A DNA stretch of 64,000 nucleotides from Cyanidium caldarium. Taxonomy: Eukaryota > Rhodophyta > Bangiophyceae > Cyanidiales > Cyanidiaceae. The notes under the pieces were generated by a model. That model made no database searches. It was not told where the DNA came from and worked only from the letters and a program-made list of their open reading frames with translations. The translations under genes and the position numbers were made by a program. Shown here piece by piece: positions 47,366 through 59,588 of this stretch; position 1 is the first letter of the stretch; each line of letters starts with the position of its first letter. The stretch is taken from assembly GCA_026184775.1 (NCBI GenBank), contig JANCYW010000013.1, forward strand, positions 305,001 through 369,000. Reading direction: 5' to 3'.

Positions 47366-49009
47366 TCACCGCGTCTCCTTCACGGTGCGCCGCCGCGCCG
47401 TCTCCCCGGCGGTGCCGTTCGCCGGCGTTACCGTCGCCGGCGGCGGCACCCGCTCGAAAAACTCCTCATGCAACGCCCGCACCGCCGTCTCTGCCTCGCC
47501 GTCGCTCACCACCATGCTGATGTTGAATTTGGAGGCGCCCTGCGATATCATCTGCACCTCGATCTGCTCGCGGTGCAGCGCGGTCATGGCACGCGCCAGG
47601 ATCTCGCTGCTCTTGGGCACGTTGCTCACGATGCTCACAATAGCACGCGCCGAGCTGAAACTCACCTGGGCGATCTCCTGCAGGTCGTGCACGATGGCAT
47701 CCTGGCGCTCCAGGTGGCCGGCGCGCTGATCCAACGTCAGCGACAGGCTCACCTCGGAGGTGGCCACCATGTCCACGCTCAGCTGATGGGTGGCGAAACA
47801 GGCAAACACCCGCGCCAGGAATCCGTGCGCGCCCAGCATGCGCGTGGACACGATGTCCACCAGGTGAATGTGGCGCTTGACGCTGATGGCGGTGACCGGG
47901 CGGTCGGCCGGCGGTGCATCCCGCCGTCGGATCACCGTGCCGGCCGCCTCGGGGTTGTAGGAGTTCTTCACCCGCACCGGCACGTTAAAGCGCATGGCCG
48001 GTTGCATGGCCACCGGATGCAGCACTTTGGCGCCGAAGTAGGCCATCTCGGCGGCCTCCTCGTAGGCCACGTCGGCCACCGGCATCGCGGTGGGCACGAT
48101 GCGCGGGTCCGTGGTGAGAAGGCCGTCCACGTCCTTCCACACCTGCACCTCGGTGACGCCCAGCGCGGCGCCCAGGGTGGTGGCGGTGAGGTCGGAACCG
48201 CCGCGCCCCAGCGTGGTGATGTGGCCGTGGCGGTCCTTGCCCAGGAAACCGGTGATCACCGGCAGCGTCTGCACGCCGATGATGCGTTCGAAAAAGCGGC
48301 GCACATTGTCGTACGTTTCGGAGAGTATCTCGGCGTTGGTGAAATTGGAGTCGGTCACGAAGCCGACGTCGAACGCGTCAAAGTGTCGCGCCGGCACGCC
48401 CTCATTGTACAGCAGGTGCGCTGCGAAGACGCGCACCGCCAGCCGCTCTCCGAACGACACCAAATAGTCGCGGGTGCGCGGCGACAGTTCGCGGATGAAC
48501 TTGATGCCCATGAGCAGCTGATCCAGCTGCACCAGCAGCGGCTCTACCAGCATCTCGCGGTCCAGCCTCAGGTGCTCGCACGCGTCGTACGCCCGGTGTC
48601 GCACCGCAGTGGAGTCCACCACCCCGTCCCGCAGCGCCGCCTCGCCGGCCGCGAGGAGATCGTTGGTGGTGCTGCCCATGGCCGACAACACCACGACGGG
48701 ATACTGCCGCGAGCTGTCCAGCTGCATCTTCACCAGTTTGGTGGCCTGGACGATGCGCTCAGCGTCAGCCAGCGATGACCCCCCAAACTTGCACACCACT
48801 CGGTCCAGAGGGGCGTCGGCGCGCGGCTTGAGCACTTTGGAGTCGGCGGGAACGTGGAGCGACGCGAGGAGGTGAGCGCGTCGCGGGCGCCGACGGGGTG
48901 GGAGGGGTCGCGGGTGGACCGGGCACCCGGCAGGGGGCGCAGGTTGGAAGAAGGAGGCGGGGGAGCGCCGACGGGCGGCCGTCCAGCTGCATCCGGGCAC
49001 GAACATCAT
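47366..49009 (-). CDS. Aspartate kinase, monofunctional, plastid
   Basis: 547 residues. The kinase domain opens with [17 protein letters not shown] and includes [18 protein letters not shown], the substrate and ATP motifs [20 protein letters not shown] and [16 protein letters not shown]. Two ACT domains follow ([20 protein letters not shown] and [20 protein letters not shown]), which in plant and bacterial enzymes bind lysine for feedback control. No homoserine dehydrogenase domain is attached. It phosphorylates aspartate, the first step to lysine, threonine and methionine. The N-terminus [16 protein letters not shown] with an early phenylalanine looks like a red-algal plastid transit peptide and supports the Met pair at 49009/49006 as start. 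Confidence 0.93.
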   Translation of the reverse strand: MMFVPGCSWTAARRRSPASFFQPAPPAGCPVHPRPLPPRRRPRRAHLLASLHVPADSKVLKPRADAPLDRVVCKFGGSSLADAERIVQATKLVKMQLDSSRQYPVVVLSAMGSTTNDLLAAGEAALRDGVVDSTAVRHRAYDACEHLRLDREMLVEPLLVQLDQLLMGIKFIRELSPRTRDYLVSFGERLAVRVFAAHLLYNEGVPARHFDAFDVGFVTDSNFTNAEILSETYDNVRRFFERIIGVQTLPVITGFLGKDRHGHITTLGRGGSDLTATTLGAALGVTEVQVWKDVDGLLTTDPRIVPTAMPVADVAYEEAAEMAYFGAKVLHPVAMQPAMRFNVPVRVKNSYNPEAAGTVIRRRDAPPADRPVTAISVKRHIHLVDIVSTRMLGAHGFLARVFACFATHQLSVDMVATSEVSLSLTLDQRAGHLERQDAIVHDLQEIAQVSFSSARAIVSIVSNVPKSSEILARAMTALHREQIEVQMISQGASKFNISMVVSDGEAETAVRALHEEFFERVPPPATVTPANGTAGETARRRTVKETR

Positions 49010-49562
49010 GGTGAAGCCGTAAGCGTGCCGTGGTGCGGGGCTCGGGTGGGGTGCGGGCAGCCTCGGATGCGGTTCGGCAGCGCTGCGGCGGAATGCGGTC
49101 TGCACCGGAGCGAGCGCCCGGGAGCGATCGCGCGCAGCGGAGGGTTGTGTGTGACAGAATGTGGAGGGTGCGTGACATGGTCGAAGATGACCCGTACGAC
49201 GGGATGCACCCCGTCAACCCGACACTCCCCTGCATCTGAGCATTACGAGGATACACGTGCTGGAACATCCAAGCTCGACGACGAAGACGACGACGACCCG
49301 AAACGGGCAGAAGATACAAACCGAGACGTGGCGGGGATACACCCGCGAGACACACCACCCTGTCTCCGCTCCGCACTTGCCTCTGTGTGTGGCCTATTCG
49401 CTCCCTTGTCTCCACTCCGAGTGTCTTCGTCCGCTCGCCTGCTCTCTGTGGGGCCGAACCGACTGCACAGCGCAGCAGCTCTGCGCGAACGTGCTGCGCT
49501 TTGCTTTTCTCGTTCTCCTCCGCCTCCCCGCGCTCTGTTCATCCCTCTGCTCCGGGCAGTGT
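49010..49562. other. Divergent promoter region aspartate kinase / NOT2
   Basis: No gene supported. The NOT2 frame is open leftwards from a GTG, but the translated part has no domain and ATGs follow at 49563 and 49614. Confidence 0.45.
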
Positions 49563-49613
49563 ATGCCCCCGGCTGGTGGCCATGCGGTCGGTAACCGCGG
49601 AAGCACGGCAAAC

Positions 49614-50684
49614 ATGAGCACCGGCACCACGCCGCCGGCCACCACGGCGGCTGCGTTCCCGTGGACCTCCCCGCCGCTGGGCGCGTCATCGACCGCGTCC
49701 ACGTCGCCGTTTGGCGGCGGTGGGCAGGCGTTTCCGCCGCTGGCGTCGGGTGCCAGCCCGTCCGTTGGCGGTGCGGAACTGGGCGGGGGCATGCTGGGAG
49801 GAGGCAGCAACGAGCCAGGGGCGGTGTTCGACCTGTCGGAGTTTCCGTCGCTGGGCATGGGGCTGGGCGCGGTCGCCGGTGCCAATAGCGGCGGCAGCGG
49901 CAACGGCGTGTTAGGGTACGGCAAGGCGCTGGGCGCGCCCGGGTACAGTTACGCGCGGCGGAACGAGTTTAGCCTGCAGGACTTTCCGGCGCTGGGGACG
50001 GCGGCCGCCGGCACGAGTGCGCCGGCGCCGCAGCCACCGTCGCGGCCGTCGTCGGCCGCTTCTGCTGGAGCGCCGCCGCCACCACCGCTGACCCAGTATG
50101 GCATGCTGGGGCTGCTGGCGACCATTCGATCCAGCAAACCGGACTTGTCGCTGCTGACGCACGGTATCGACCTGACGCGGCTCGGCCTGAACCTGAACAG
50201 TCAAGAGCCGTTGTACGCCGCTTTCGCCTCGCCGTTCATGGAGGAGGGCGCCGCGGCGACGGCGCCCACCGAGTCGGCGGACCCGTACTCGGTGCCGGCG
50301 TGTTATGCGGCCGCGAATGTGAGCCTCAAGCCGGCGCACTTTAAGAAGTTCACCGTGGAAACGCTGGTGTACGTGTTTTACGGCTTTCCGCGCGACGTGA
50401 TGCAGGTGTACGCGGCGATGGAGTTGTACAACCGCGGTTGGCGATACCACAAGGACCTGCGCACGTGGTTCTGTCGCACGGCGCGGTCGGCGTCGTTGGA
50501 GCACGCCGGCGCGGTCAACACGCGGCTGGAGGCGGTGGAGAACGGCAGCGGCGGCGGCCGATTGCTGTATTTCGACGTGAACCAGTGGGACGTGAAACCC
50601 TTTATGGGCACCACCTCGCCGGCGTCGTTCATGCAGGGCCTGCTGACCGAGGCCGAACTGCGCGATATGGTGGCGGCGCGCTGA
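49614..50684 (+). CDS. NOT2: CCR4-NOT complex subunit NOT2
   Basis: 356 residues from ATG 49614; ATG 49563 would add 17. The N-terminal half is Gly/Ser/Pro-rich with short LSEFPSLG and LQDFPALG motifs, as in CNOT2. Then comes GMLGLLATIRSSKPDLSLLT with GIDLTRLGLNLNSQEPLY, and the C-terminal NOT box: KKFTVETLVYVFYGFPRDVM, ELYNRGWRYHKDLRTWF and FDVNQWDVKPF. NOT2 pairs with NOT3/NOT5 and docks on NOT1 in the CCR4-NOT deadenylase, which controls mRNA decay. The order and spacing are canonical. Its stop lies 18 bp from that of the convergent Tic22-like gene. Confidence 0.92.
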   Translation: MSTGTTPPATTAAAFPWTSPPLGASSTASTSPFGGGGQAFPPLASGASPSVGGAELGGGMLGGGSNEPGAVFDLSEFPSLGMGLGAVAGANSGGSGNGVLGYGKALGAPGYSYARRNEFSLQDFPALGTAAAGTSAPAPQPPSRPSSAASAGAPPPPPLTQYGMLGLLATIRSSKPDLSLLTHGIDLTRLGLNLNSQEPLYAAFASPFMEEGAAATAPTESADPYSVPACYAAANVSLKPAHFKKFTVETLVYVFYGFPRDVMQVYAAMELYNRGWRYHKDLRTWFCRTARSASLEHAGAVNTRLEAVENGSGGGRLLYFDVNQWDVKPFMGTTSPASFMQGLLTEAELRDMVAAR

Positions 50685-50702
50685 CGCCATCGCCGTCGCC
50701 GC

Positions 50703-51845
50703 TCACCCTGGCGGCATGGTGGGCACGGCGGCAGCGCTGTCCCGGTTGCCCAGTTCCACGGCGCGTTCGACCGACCGGCGCGAGGGGAAGAAGCTGAGCG
50801 GGCGCAGCTCGGGATCGCCCTGGCGCAACCGCTTCAGCACCAGCGTCAGGTCGCTCACTTCGACGCGCTGCAGGGGCAGTTTTTCGGGCAACTGGGCGGT
50901 GTCGCGCTGTCCGGTCTGCCGCAATCGCTGCCAGGCCACCTGCAAATCATCCGGATCGAAGAACAGCGGCACGATCTGGTCGCCGTTGGGCGCCGGCGCC
51001 GTGGAGCCGTCCGCGCGCACCGTCTGCTTCACCAGCGCCAGGCCGCGGATGACAAACACCGGCACGCCGCCGCTGTAGGTGGCGTTGGCCAGCGGGTCGT
51101 CGCTGGCGCGCATCACCTCGTCGGCGAACCGCATGCTCGCCGAGGACGGCGACAGGTGAAACTCGTCGTCCGGGTCGGGCTGCTGGCCGCGGCCGCCTTC
51201 GGGCACGGGTACAAATGCCAGCGCGTCCTCTAGCGGTATGGACACGACGCGGATCTCACGTAAAGCCTCCATGTCCAGCTCGGCAGCGCGTTTCTGCACA
51301 ATGCCGCGGTAGTTTTCGGCATCGGCATAGTCGAGGAAGAAGAGTCCGAGGCGCCGACCTGGACGGACACTGTCATCCGACGCCTCGTTGGCGTCGGCGA
51401 GGCCGCGCGCGCCCAACGCGTCGCCGGGGAACGGCTGCCGGCCGGCGGTGTTCTCAGAGAGGATCGGTCGGCCGGTGGCGTCGGTGACGCTGAAGACGGG
51501 CACGCTGCGCAGTTTGTTGGCGATCTCGTCGTTGCTGAGTTTGGAGCCGAGGCTTGCGCGGCGCTCTTGGCCGCCGCCCGACGGGGAGGACAAGGCGGAG
51601 TCTGGCTCACGGAGCGAGTCCACCAGCGGGAGCAGGGTGGACAGGCCGAACACGCCGATGAGCAACCCGGCACCGAGCGTCGTCCACCGCATGCGTTTGT
51701 TGCCCGTGCGCATGGAGAGCGTGGCAGGGGAGGCCGCTCGTCGGAGGAGGGAGTAAGAGTGTAGCGGAGGATGAGGGGTACGGGTGCGGGCGGGTGCGCC
51801 AGCCGACGGCCGCGGGAGGGCGAAGGAAGTGAAGGCGAGGCGCAT
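50703..51845 (-). CDS. TIC22: Tic22-like plastid protein-import factor
   Basis: 380 residues. Paired Tic22-type repeats are visible: NKLRSVPVFSVTDATGRPIL with LGLFFLDYADAENYRGIVQK and VVSIPLEDALAFVPVPE, then VPVFVIRGLALVKQ with IVPLFFDPDDLQVAWQRLRQ and PLQRVEVSDLTLVLKRL. Tic22 is a soluble intermembrane-space chaperone of the plastid import path, with a cyanobacterial ancestor. The N-terminus MRLAFTSFALPRPSAG has the early phenylalanines of red-algal transit peptides. A hydrophobic stretch (LGAGLLIGVFGLSTLLPLV) follows, possibly a stop-transfer or thylakoid-type signal; canonical Tic22 lacks a membrane anchor. Start at ATG 51845; a Met at 51872 is also possible. Confidence 0.75.
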   Translation of the reverse strand: MRLAFTSFALPRPSAGAPARTRTPHPPLHSYSLLRRAASPATLSMRTGNKRMRWTTLGAGLLIGVFGLSTLLPLVDSLREPDSALSSPSGGGQERRASLGSKLSNDEIANKLRSVPVFSVTDATGRPILSENTAGRQPFPGDALGARGLADANEASDDSVRPGRRLGLFFLDYADAENYRGIVQKRAAELDMEALREIRVVSIPLEDALAFVPVPEGGRGQQPDPDDEFHLSPSSASMRFADEVMRASDDPLANATYSGGVPVFVIRGLALVKQTVRADGSTAPAPNGDQIVPLFFDPDDLQVAWQRLRQTGQRDTAQLPEKLPLQRVEVSDLTLVLKRLRQGDPELRPLSFFPSRRSVERAVELGNRDSAAAVPTMPPG

Positions 51846-52263
51846 GGGGGAAGAGGAGGTGTGACCGACCATGCTGCAATGTCGCCGCAGAGAAGTTGCA
51901 GAGGGCGACTGCTCGTGCTCGGGCTCTCGCGTGTTCCCTCCCAGCGTCGGTGCAACGAAACCGCGAAAGCGCGCAGAATGCGCGGCGACGGTGGAACGTG
52001 CGTTGCTCGGATGCCGCCGGTGAACGCGTAGCGGAGTTTTGTGTTTTATGCGCTCTTCCAACTGCTCTTAGGTTTACGACTCGGTGTTGGTGGCGCTGGT
52101 GCTCTCTCTGTACGCATTCGATGCTGTCCTCACTCACGTGTGTCTTTTCCGGGTGTATTCTGGTCGTTGCCGTTCCGTGCATGCAATCCACTGTCCGGCT
52201 CTCGTTCCCGCTGCCCCAGCGCCATCGGTCCGTGCAGACTCCTCAGTATCCCTCTCTCCCACG
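51846..52263. other. Transition zone, last gene to subtelomere
   Basis: No gene supported. Composition shifts here from codon-biased coding DNA to more even, T-richer sequence. Confidence 0.5.
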
Positions 52264-53068
52264 CTAACGTATGGCCACACACTCTGTATCGTTGACACCC
52301 ACCTCGTCGTCGGTGCAACAGCGCACTTTGGTGACCACGTTGTCCGACGGTATGGTGTAGGTGCCGCACTGCTTGGAGGGGTCCCGGCACACGCAGAACG
52401 AGGCCGCGGTGCCATAGGTGGTGAATGGTGGATGGTGGCCCCGAGTTGCCGCTGGCTCCGGCGGTGTAGGTGCAGTCCTGGGTGGCGGTGTTACAGCACT
52501 CGGGACCGCACGGCACACAAGTAGAGTGGTTCGTTCCCAAACAGGTGCTGTTGGTGGCCGTCCTTATTGCCGTCGCTGACCCCACCGATTGACAAACACA
52601 CACACGATCTGCGGCACCTTTTGATAGCGCACTCGCCGCTGTAGTCCACACAACAGCTCGCCTGCAGACACTGCTGCACCGCAGGTGTTATCGTTGAACA
52701 TTGGTGCTGTGGGTGACGGGGCTGTCGTTGCAACTGCGGCACCGCACAGATGTGCTGTGCCTGGTAACAGTACGGTTTGGAGAGGTATTCGGTGTGGTGT
52801 TAGCGTCGTAGCAGCATCCCTGGGAGAGGCAGGTGAAGCGGCGGATGCGCGGCAGGCCGCGCGGTTGGCGTGTGTGGAGCGGATGTTTGGTGGTGGATAG
52901 GGGGCAGCAGGGCACCGGGACAGCGGTGCCTGCCGTTGGAAGGTGGTGGCCGACGGTTCTGGTGCGAGGGTGGTCGTCGTCGTAGAGGCACCACGGGGCG
53001 ATGGTGAAGATGAAGATGAGGTGGTGGTCGGTGGTGGTGAGTCGGTTGGCCGCAGAGCATGTGGGCAT
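52264..53068 (-). pseudogene. Broken cysteine-rich, secreted-type protein gene
   Basis: Minus-strand frames with similar Cys-rich content lie next to each other but not in one frame. They include a C-terminal piece ending VCRDPSKQCGTYTIPS and RCCTDDEVGVNDTECVAIR, a middle with CVPCGPECCNTATQDCTYT, another with CVDYSGECAIKRCRRSCVC, and a first part with RFTCLSQGCCYDANTT. CC and CxxC patterns plus N-glycosylation-like NST/NHS sites suggest an extracellular disulfide-rich protein. Roughly three frame changes separate the parts, so it is a decayed gene unless introns are involved. The family is not recognised. It sits exactly at the boundary to the repeated region, where decayed gene copies are common. 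Confidence 0.5.
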
Positions 53069-55351
53069 GGCGCGGGAGTTGTTGGTAGTGGATGTGATAC
53101 GTTGCAGGGCGCGCCGGGGATGCGGGAGAAATGGAGAGACGCGTGGGTACCCTTAGTGTTGTTGTTGTTGGAGTGTGAGTGTGACTGTGAGTGAGGGAAG
53201 TAGTGCGGGGTGCGCGTGAATGTCAGGGAGTGGGGGTGGTGTTGTGGCGGTCGTTCCGGTTACGGTGGCCGCATCGGAACGCTGTGTGATTGTTTTTGGG
53301 GGAATCGGGCACTGGTGCGTCTCTGTGTTGGTGTGTGGAATCGAAATGAGGCGATCTGGGGCAGCGCAGATGGAAGTGGGTTTGGGGCCGCTGAGCGAGC
53401 TGCTGAGCAGCTGAGTTGCGGGGTGTTGGGTTTCGAGGGTGGTGGGGTGTTGGCGGGTGAGCGCCTGGTCGGGTGGTGGTGGTGATGGGAGTGTTTGGGT
53501 GTGTTGGTTGGTTGGTGGGTGTTGGGGCGAGTGACGACCGGTTTGGGGCGGAAACGGCCAGCGGGTCGGTTGGGAGCTGGGAGCTGGGGGAGTGTTGGCG
53601 GGTGAGCGCCTGATGGGTTGATGATCGGTGGTGGTGGGAGAGGGGTCATGGGCGTGCGGGAGAGTTGGTTGTTGGGTGTTTGGAGTGTTGGGAGTGTGTT
53701 GGGGTGGTTGGAAGCGGAAGCGGGGAGCGGTGGCTGCGCGTGCGTCTGGGAGTGTAAAAGAACGCTGAGAGCTCTGGATCGATGGAAGGAATGAAGGAAT
53801 GAGCGATTGATGGGGTGAGCGTGTGGGATGGGCGTTGCGCAGCGTCGGGAGGCGTGTGTTTGAGTGCATGTGCGTGAGTGTTGTGATGGTGGTGGTGGTT
53901 GGCTACAGGAGAACGAGCGGGACAGGTGAAGTGAGATGGGTGAGTATGGGTGTGTGTGGGATGGGGTCTTGATGGATGTGGAGATGGAGGTGAATGATTG
54001 TTGGTGGTTGGTGGTGGGTTGGAGTGCGGTGTGTATGGAGGTGTTGGTGTTGGTGGATGACGGAGTGTTGGTGGAGTGATGTTGGCAGGCGGCTGTGAGT
54101 GTGTGTGCGCTTGTGTAAGTGAGTGTATGCGTTTGGGAGTGAGTGGCTGGTTGTGGTGGGTGGATGCGTGTGTGAGTGGGATGAGCGTGTGTTGCCTGAG
54201 TGGGTGTTACTGGGGTGGTTCGTTGGCGTGTGTGTGTGTGTGCGCCGGACGGTGGGACGGTGGGACGGTGGCGGGAGGTGGGAAAAGCGTTTCGGTGTGT
54301 TGGCGGGTGCGAGAGGAGTCGGTGTTGATGCGGCTGGTTGTAGACGAGGGGAGTGCCGAGTGTATGGAAGCGTATGGAGTGGAGTGGAATCGTATGGAAT
54401 GGAGTCGCCTTGTGTGTGGATGCGCACAGATCGGTGACGGTTATGGGAGCGGCGGCGCCTTGTGGGTGCGCGCGCGCCGATCGGCGGCGGCGCGCAGGTG
54501 AGGGGCGCGTTGATTGTGTCGATCGAGAACAGTAGACAAGAAGCGGCGATCGCGGCGATGGCGCGGAGTGGTGGATGCGGTGTGGGCGCCCCCTGGTGGG
54601 AAAGCGTCGGTGGTAGTGGGAGAGAGCGATGGTGGTGGTGGGCAGCGCGGCGGCGGTTACGGTGTGTATGTGGGTAGTGTTGTTGTTGCTGCAGGGTGTA
54701 TGTTACGAGTCCGAGAACGGTGACGATGATGAAGCGCGTGGAAGGTGTATGTGTGGGAGCGGGTGTTGTGGACGGGAGTGTGTGTGTGTATGGGAGTGGC
54801 GTGACCTGAATGGAATGGATGTTGTGTGGCACGCCGCAATTGCGTTTTTTGTGGATGTGTATGGCCGATCGGCGCCGTGCCCTGTCCGGGAGTGGAGCGT
54901 GTGTGGCTTGTTGGAGCGGTGGGGAACGGGCATGGGGAGTGGGGCGGCGCGTGTCGGGAATGTGTTTTCGTTATTTGTTTTTTATTGGGGATCGACGTGT
55001 GCGCGGGCGATCGTGCGCACGGGAGAGAGCGTTTGGGGCGGATTGGGAGTGGTGTCGCGTGTGGGGCGGGCGGGCGCACGGCGGGCGAGATTGGGGGTGG
55101 CATGCGCGCGCGCGCGATTTGGAACGCAGCATCGGCCGGGAAAAGGGGAAATTGTGGAAAATGGCGCGGAAAAAGCGCGGCGCCCTGCGACCGGGCGGCG
55201 TCGCTGTGTCGGGCGGTTGGGGCGTTTTGGGTTTTGTGTGTGTGCGTGTTGGGGCAGACGGTTACGTGGCCGGATGGTGTTAGGGATGCGGGATGGCGGA
55301 TTTCGGGTTTTCGCGCTGTGGGATGGTTGATGGTTGAGAGAGGGCAACGCC

Positions 55352-55590
55352 GATTGAAGGCGATTGCCGATTGCCGATCGAGGAAAATCGCCGATTACGG
55401 ATTACTGATTGAAGGCGATTGCCGATCACTGATTGCCGATTGCCGATCACTGATTGCCGATCGAGGAAAATCGCCGATTACGGATTACTGATTGAAGGCG
55501 ATTGCCGATTGCCGATTGCCGATCGAGGAAAATCGCCGATTACGGATTACTGATTGAAGGCGATTGCCGATTGCCGATTGCCGATCGATC
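55352..55590. repeat. GATTGCC satellite array 1 (short)
   Basis: About 240 bp of the satellite. The heptamer GATTGCC alternates with a 48-bp block that runs through GATCGAGGAAAATCGCC, GATTACGGATTACTGATT and GAAGGC. Ends at GATCGATCGTGCGCGG, the common junction to the next core. Confidence 0.9.
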
Positions 55591-58008
55591 GTGCGCGGGC
55601 GGGGAATGGTAAGAGTGTCGTGCGGCGCCATTGGGCAGTGCGTGGGGGGCAGTGGTGTCGAGTGAGAGAGCGTGTGTGTGTGTGTGTGCGTGAGTATACG
55701 TATGGAGTGTTTGGGTGAGTGGGGGAGGTGGTGTTGTGTTTCGAGTGTGTTACGTGCTGGCGTAAGGGCGTGCAGTGGGCACGCGGTGGGCGGTGGGCGT
55801 TGGCGCGGCGCTGGCGTATGAGGGCTTGGGCTGACCGACGACGATGGGCGGTGGTGGTGGTGGGAGAGGGGTCATGGGCGTGCGGGAGCGTTGGTTGTTG
55901 GGTGTGGAGTGTGTTGGGAGTGTTTGGAGTGTTCATGAGTGTGTGTTGGGTGTTGGGGTCGGTTTGGGGCGGGAACGGCCAGCGGGTCGGTTGGGAGCCG
56001 GGAGCTGGGGGAGTGTTGGCGGGTGAGCGCCCGATGGGTTGATGATCGGTGGTGGTGGGAGAGGGGTCATGGGCGTGCGGGAGAGTTGGTTGGTGGGTGT
56101 TGGGAGTGTTTGGAATGTTCATGAGTGTGTGTTGGGTGTTGGGGTCGGTTTGGGGCGGGAACGGCCAGCGGGTCGGTTGGGAGCTGGGAGCTGGGGGAGT
56201 GTTGGCGGGTGAGCGCCTGATGGGTTGATGATCGGTGGTGGTGGGAGAGGGGTCATGGGCGTGCGGGAGCGTTGGTTGGTGGGTGTGGAGTGTGTTGGGA
56301 GTGTGTTGGGGTGGTTGGAAGCGGAAGCGGGGAGCGGTGGCTGCGCGTGCGTCTGGGAGTGTAAAAGAACGCTGAGAGCTCTGGATCGAATGATCGATTG
56401 AAGGAATGAACGATTGATGGGGTGAGCGTGTGGGATGGGCGTTGCGCAGCGTTGCGCAGCGTCGGGAGGCGTGTGTGTGTGTGTGAGAGTGTTGTGATGG
56501 TGGTGGTGGTTGGCTACAGGAGAACGAGCGGGACAGGTGAAGTGAGATGGGTGAGTATGGGTGTGTATGGGATGGTGTGTTGATGGATGTGGAGATGGAG
56601 GTGAATGTTTCTTTGTGGGTGGGATGGTGTGCGGTGTGTATGGAGGTGTTGGTGTTGGTGGATGTCGGAGTGTTGGTGGAATGAAGTTGGAGGGCGGCTG
56701 TGAGTGTGTGTGCGCTTGTGTAAGTGAGTGGCTGGTTGTGGTGGGTGGATGCGTGTGTGAGTGGGATGAGCGTGTGTTGCCTGAGTGGGTGTTACTGGGG
56801 TGGATCGTTGGCGTGTGTGTGTGTGCGCCGGACGGTGGGACGGTGGGACGGTGGCGGGAGGTGGGAAAAGCGTTTTGGAGTGTTGGCGGGCGCAAGACGA
56901 GTCGGTGTTGTTGCGGCTGGTTGTAGACGAGGGGAGTGCCGGGTGTATGGAATCGTATGGAATGGAGTCGCCTTGTGTGTGGATGCGCACAGATCGGTGA
57001 CGGTTGTCGGAGCGGAGTCGCCTTGTGTGTGTGTGTGTGCCGATCGGTAGCGGCAGCGCGAGAGGGGGCGCCATGACGCGGATCGGTAACGGTTATGGGA
57101 GCGGCGGCGCCTTGTGGGTGCGCGCGCGCCGATCGGCGGCGGCGCGCAGGTGAGGGTGCGCGTTGATTGTGTCGATCGAGAACAGTAGACAAGAGGCGGC
57201 GATCGCGGCGATGGCGCGGAGTGGTGGATGCGGTGTGGGCGCCACCTGGTGGGAAAGCGTCGGTGGTAGTGAGAGAGAGCGATGGTGGTGGTGGGCAGCG
57301 CGGCGGCGGTTACGGTGTCTATGTGGGTAGTGTTGTTGTTGCTGTTGCTGGGTGTATGTAACGAGTCCGAGAACGGTGACGATGATGAAGCGTGTGGAGG
57401 GTGTATGTGTGGGAGCGGGTGTTGTGGCTGGGAGTGTGTGGGAGTGTATGGGAGTGGCGTGACCTGAATGGAATGGATGTGGCATGGCACGCCGCAATTG
57501 CGTTTTTTGTGGATGTGTATGGCCGATCGGCGCCGTGCCCTGCCCGGGAGTGGCGCGTGTGTGGCTTGTTGGAGCGGTGGGGAACGGGCATGGGGAGTGG
57601 GGCGGCGCGTGTCGGGAATGTGTTTTCGTTATTTGTTTTTTATTGGGGATCGACGTGTGCGCGCGCGATCGTGCGCACGGGAGAGAGCGTTTGGGGGATT
57701 GGGAGTGGTGTCGCGTGTGGGGGCGGGCGGGCGCACGGCGGGCGAGATTGGGGGTGGCATGCGCGCGCGCGCGATTTGGAACGCAGCATCGGCCGGGAAA
57801 AGGGGAAATTGTGGAAAATGGCGCGGAAAAAGCGCGGCGCCCTGCGATCGGGCGGCGTCGCTGCGTCGGGCGGTTGGGGCGTTTTGGGTTTTGTGTGTGT
57901 GCGTGTTGGGGCAGACGGTTACGTGGCCGGATGGTGTTAGGGATGCGGGATGGCGGATTTCGGGTTTTCGCGCTGTGGGATGGTTGATGGTTGAGAGAGG
58001 GCAACGCC
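55591..58008. repeat. Repeat core, second copy (about 2.4 kb)
   Basis: Carries two extra-spaced copies of a subrepeat beginning TGGGAGAGGGGTCATG (55861, 56057, 56242; spacing 185-196 bp) and a further short duplication near 57000-57100 (GATCGGTAACGG next to GATCGGTGACGG). It differs from the third core by many substitutions and indels. Confidence 0.8.
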
Positions 58009-58017
58009 GATTGAAGG

Positions 58018-58049
<32 letters not shown>

Positions 58050-58232
58050 CGAAGACAATCGCTGATTACGGATTAGTGATTGAAGGCGATTGCCGATTGC
58101 CGATCGAGGAAAATCGCCGATTACGGATTAGTGATTGAAGGCGATTGCCGATTGCCGATCACTGATTGCCGATCGAAGACAATCGCCGATTACGGATTAG
58201 TGATTGAAGGCGATTGCTGATTGCCGATCACT

Positions 58233-58277
<45 letters not shown>

Positions 58278-58329
58278 CGAGGAAAATCGCCGATTACGGA
58301 TTACTGATTGAAGGCGATTGCCGATCACT

Positions 58330-58360
<31 letters not shown>

Positions 58361-58466
58361 CGAGGAAAATCGCTGATTACGGATTACTGATTGAAGGCGA
58401 TTGCCGACTGCCGATCACTGATTGCCGATCGAAGACAATCGCCGATTACGGATTAGTGATTGAAGG

Positions 58467-58519
<53 letters not shown>

Positions 58520-58716
58520 CGAGGAAAATCGCCGATTACGGATTACTGATTGAAGGCGATTGCCGATCACTGATTGCCGATTGCCGATCACTGATTGCCG
58601 ATCGAAGACAATCGCCGATTACGGATTACTGATTGAAGGCGACTGCCGATCACTGATTGCCGATCGAGGAAAATCGCCGATTACGGATTACTGATTGAAG
58701 GCGATTGCCGATCACT

Positions 58717-58747
<31 letters not shown>

Positions 58748-58784
58748 CGAGGAAAATCGCCGATTACGGATTACTGATTGAAGG

Positions 58785-58816
<32 letters not shown>

Positions 58817-59535
58817 CGAGGAAAATCGCCGATTACGGATTACTGATTGAAGGCGATTGCCGATCACTGATTGCCGATCGAAGACAATCGCCGATTACGG
58901 AATAGTGATTGAAGGCGATTGCCGATTGCCGATCGAGGAAAATCGCCAATTACGGATTACTGATTGAAGGCGATTGCCGACTGCCGATCACTGATTGCCG
59001 ATCGAAGACAATCGCCGATTACGGATTACTGATTGAAGGCGATTGCCGATTGCCGATCGAGGAAAATCGCCAATTACGGATTACTGATTGAAGGCGATTG
59101 CCGACTGCCGATCACTGATTGCCGATCGAAGACAATCGCCGATTACGGATTACTGATTGAAAGCGATTGCCGATTGCCGATTGCCGATCGAGGAAAATCG
59201 CCGATTACGGAATAAAGATTGAAGGCGATTGCCGATTGCCGATCGAGGAAAATCGCCGATTACGGAATAAAGATTGAAGGCGATTGCCGATTGCCGATCG
59301 AGGAAAATCGCCGATTACGGATTACTGATTGAAGGCGATTGCCGATCACTGATTGCCGATTGCCGATCACTGATTGCCGATCGAAGACAATCGCCGATTA
59401 CGGATTACTGATTGAAGGCGATTGCCGATTGCCGATTGCCGATCGAAGACAATCGCCGATTACGGAATAGTGATTGAAGGCGATTGCCGATTGCCGATCG
59501 AGGAAAATCGCCGATTACGGATTACTGATTGAAGG

Positions 59536-59588
<53 letters not shown>

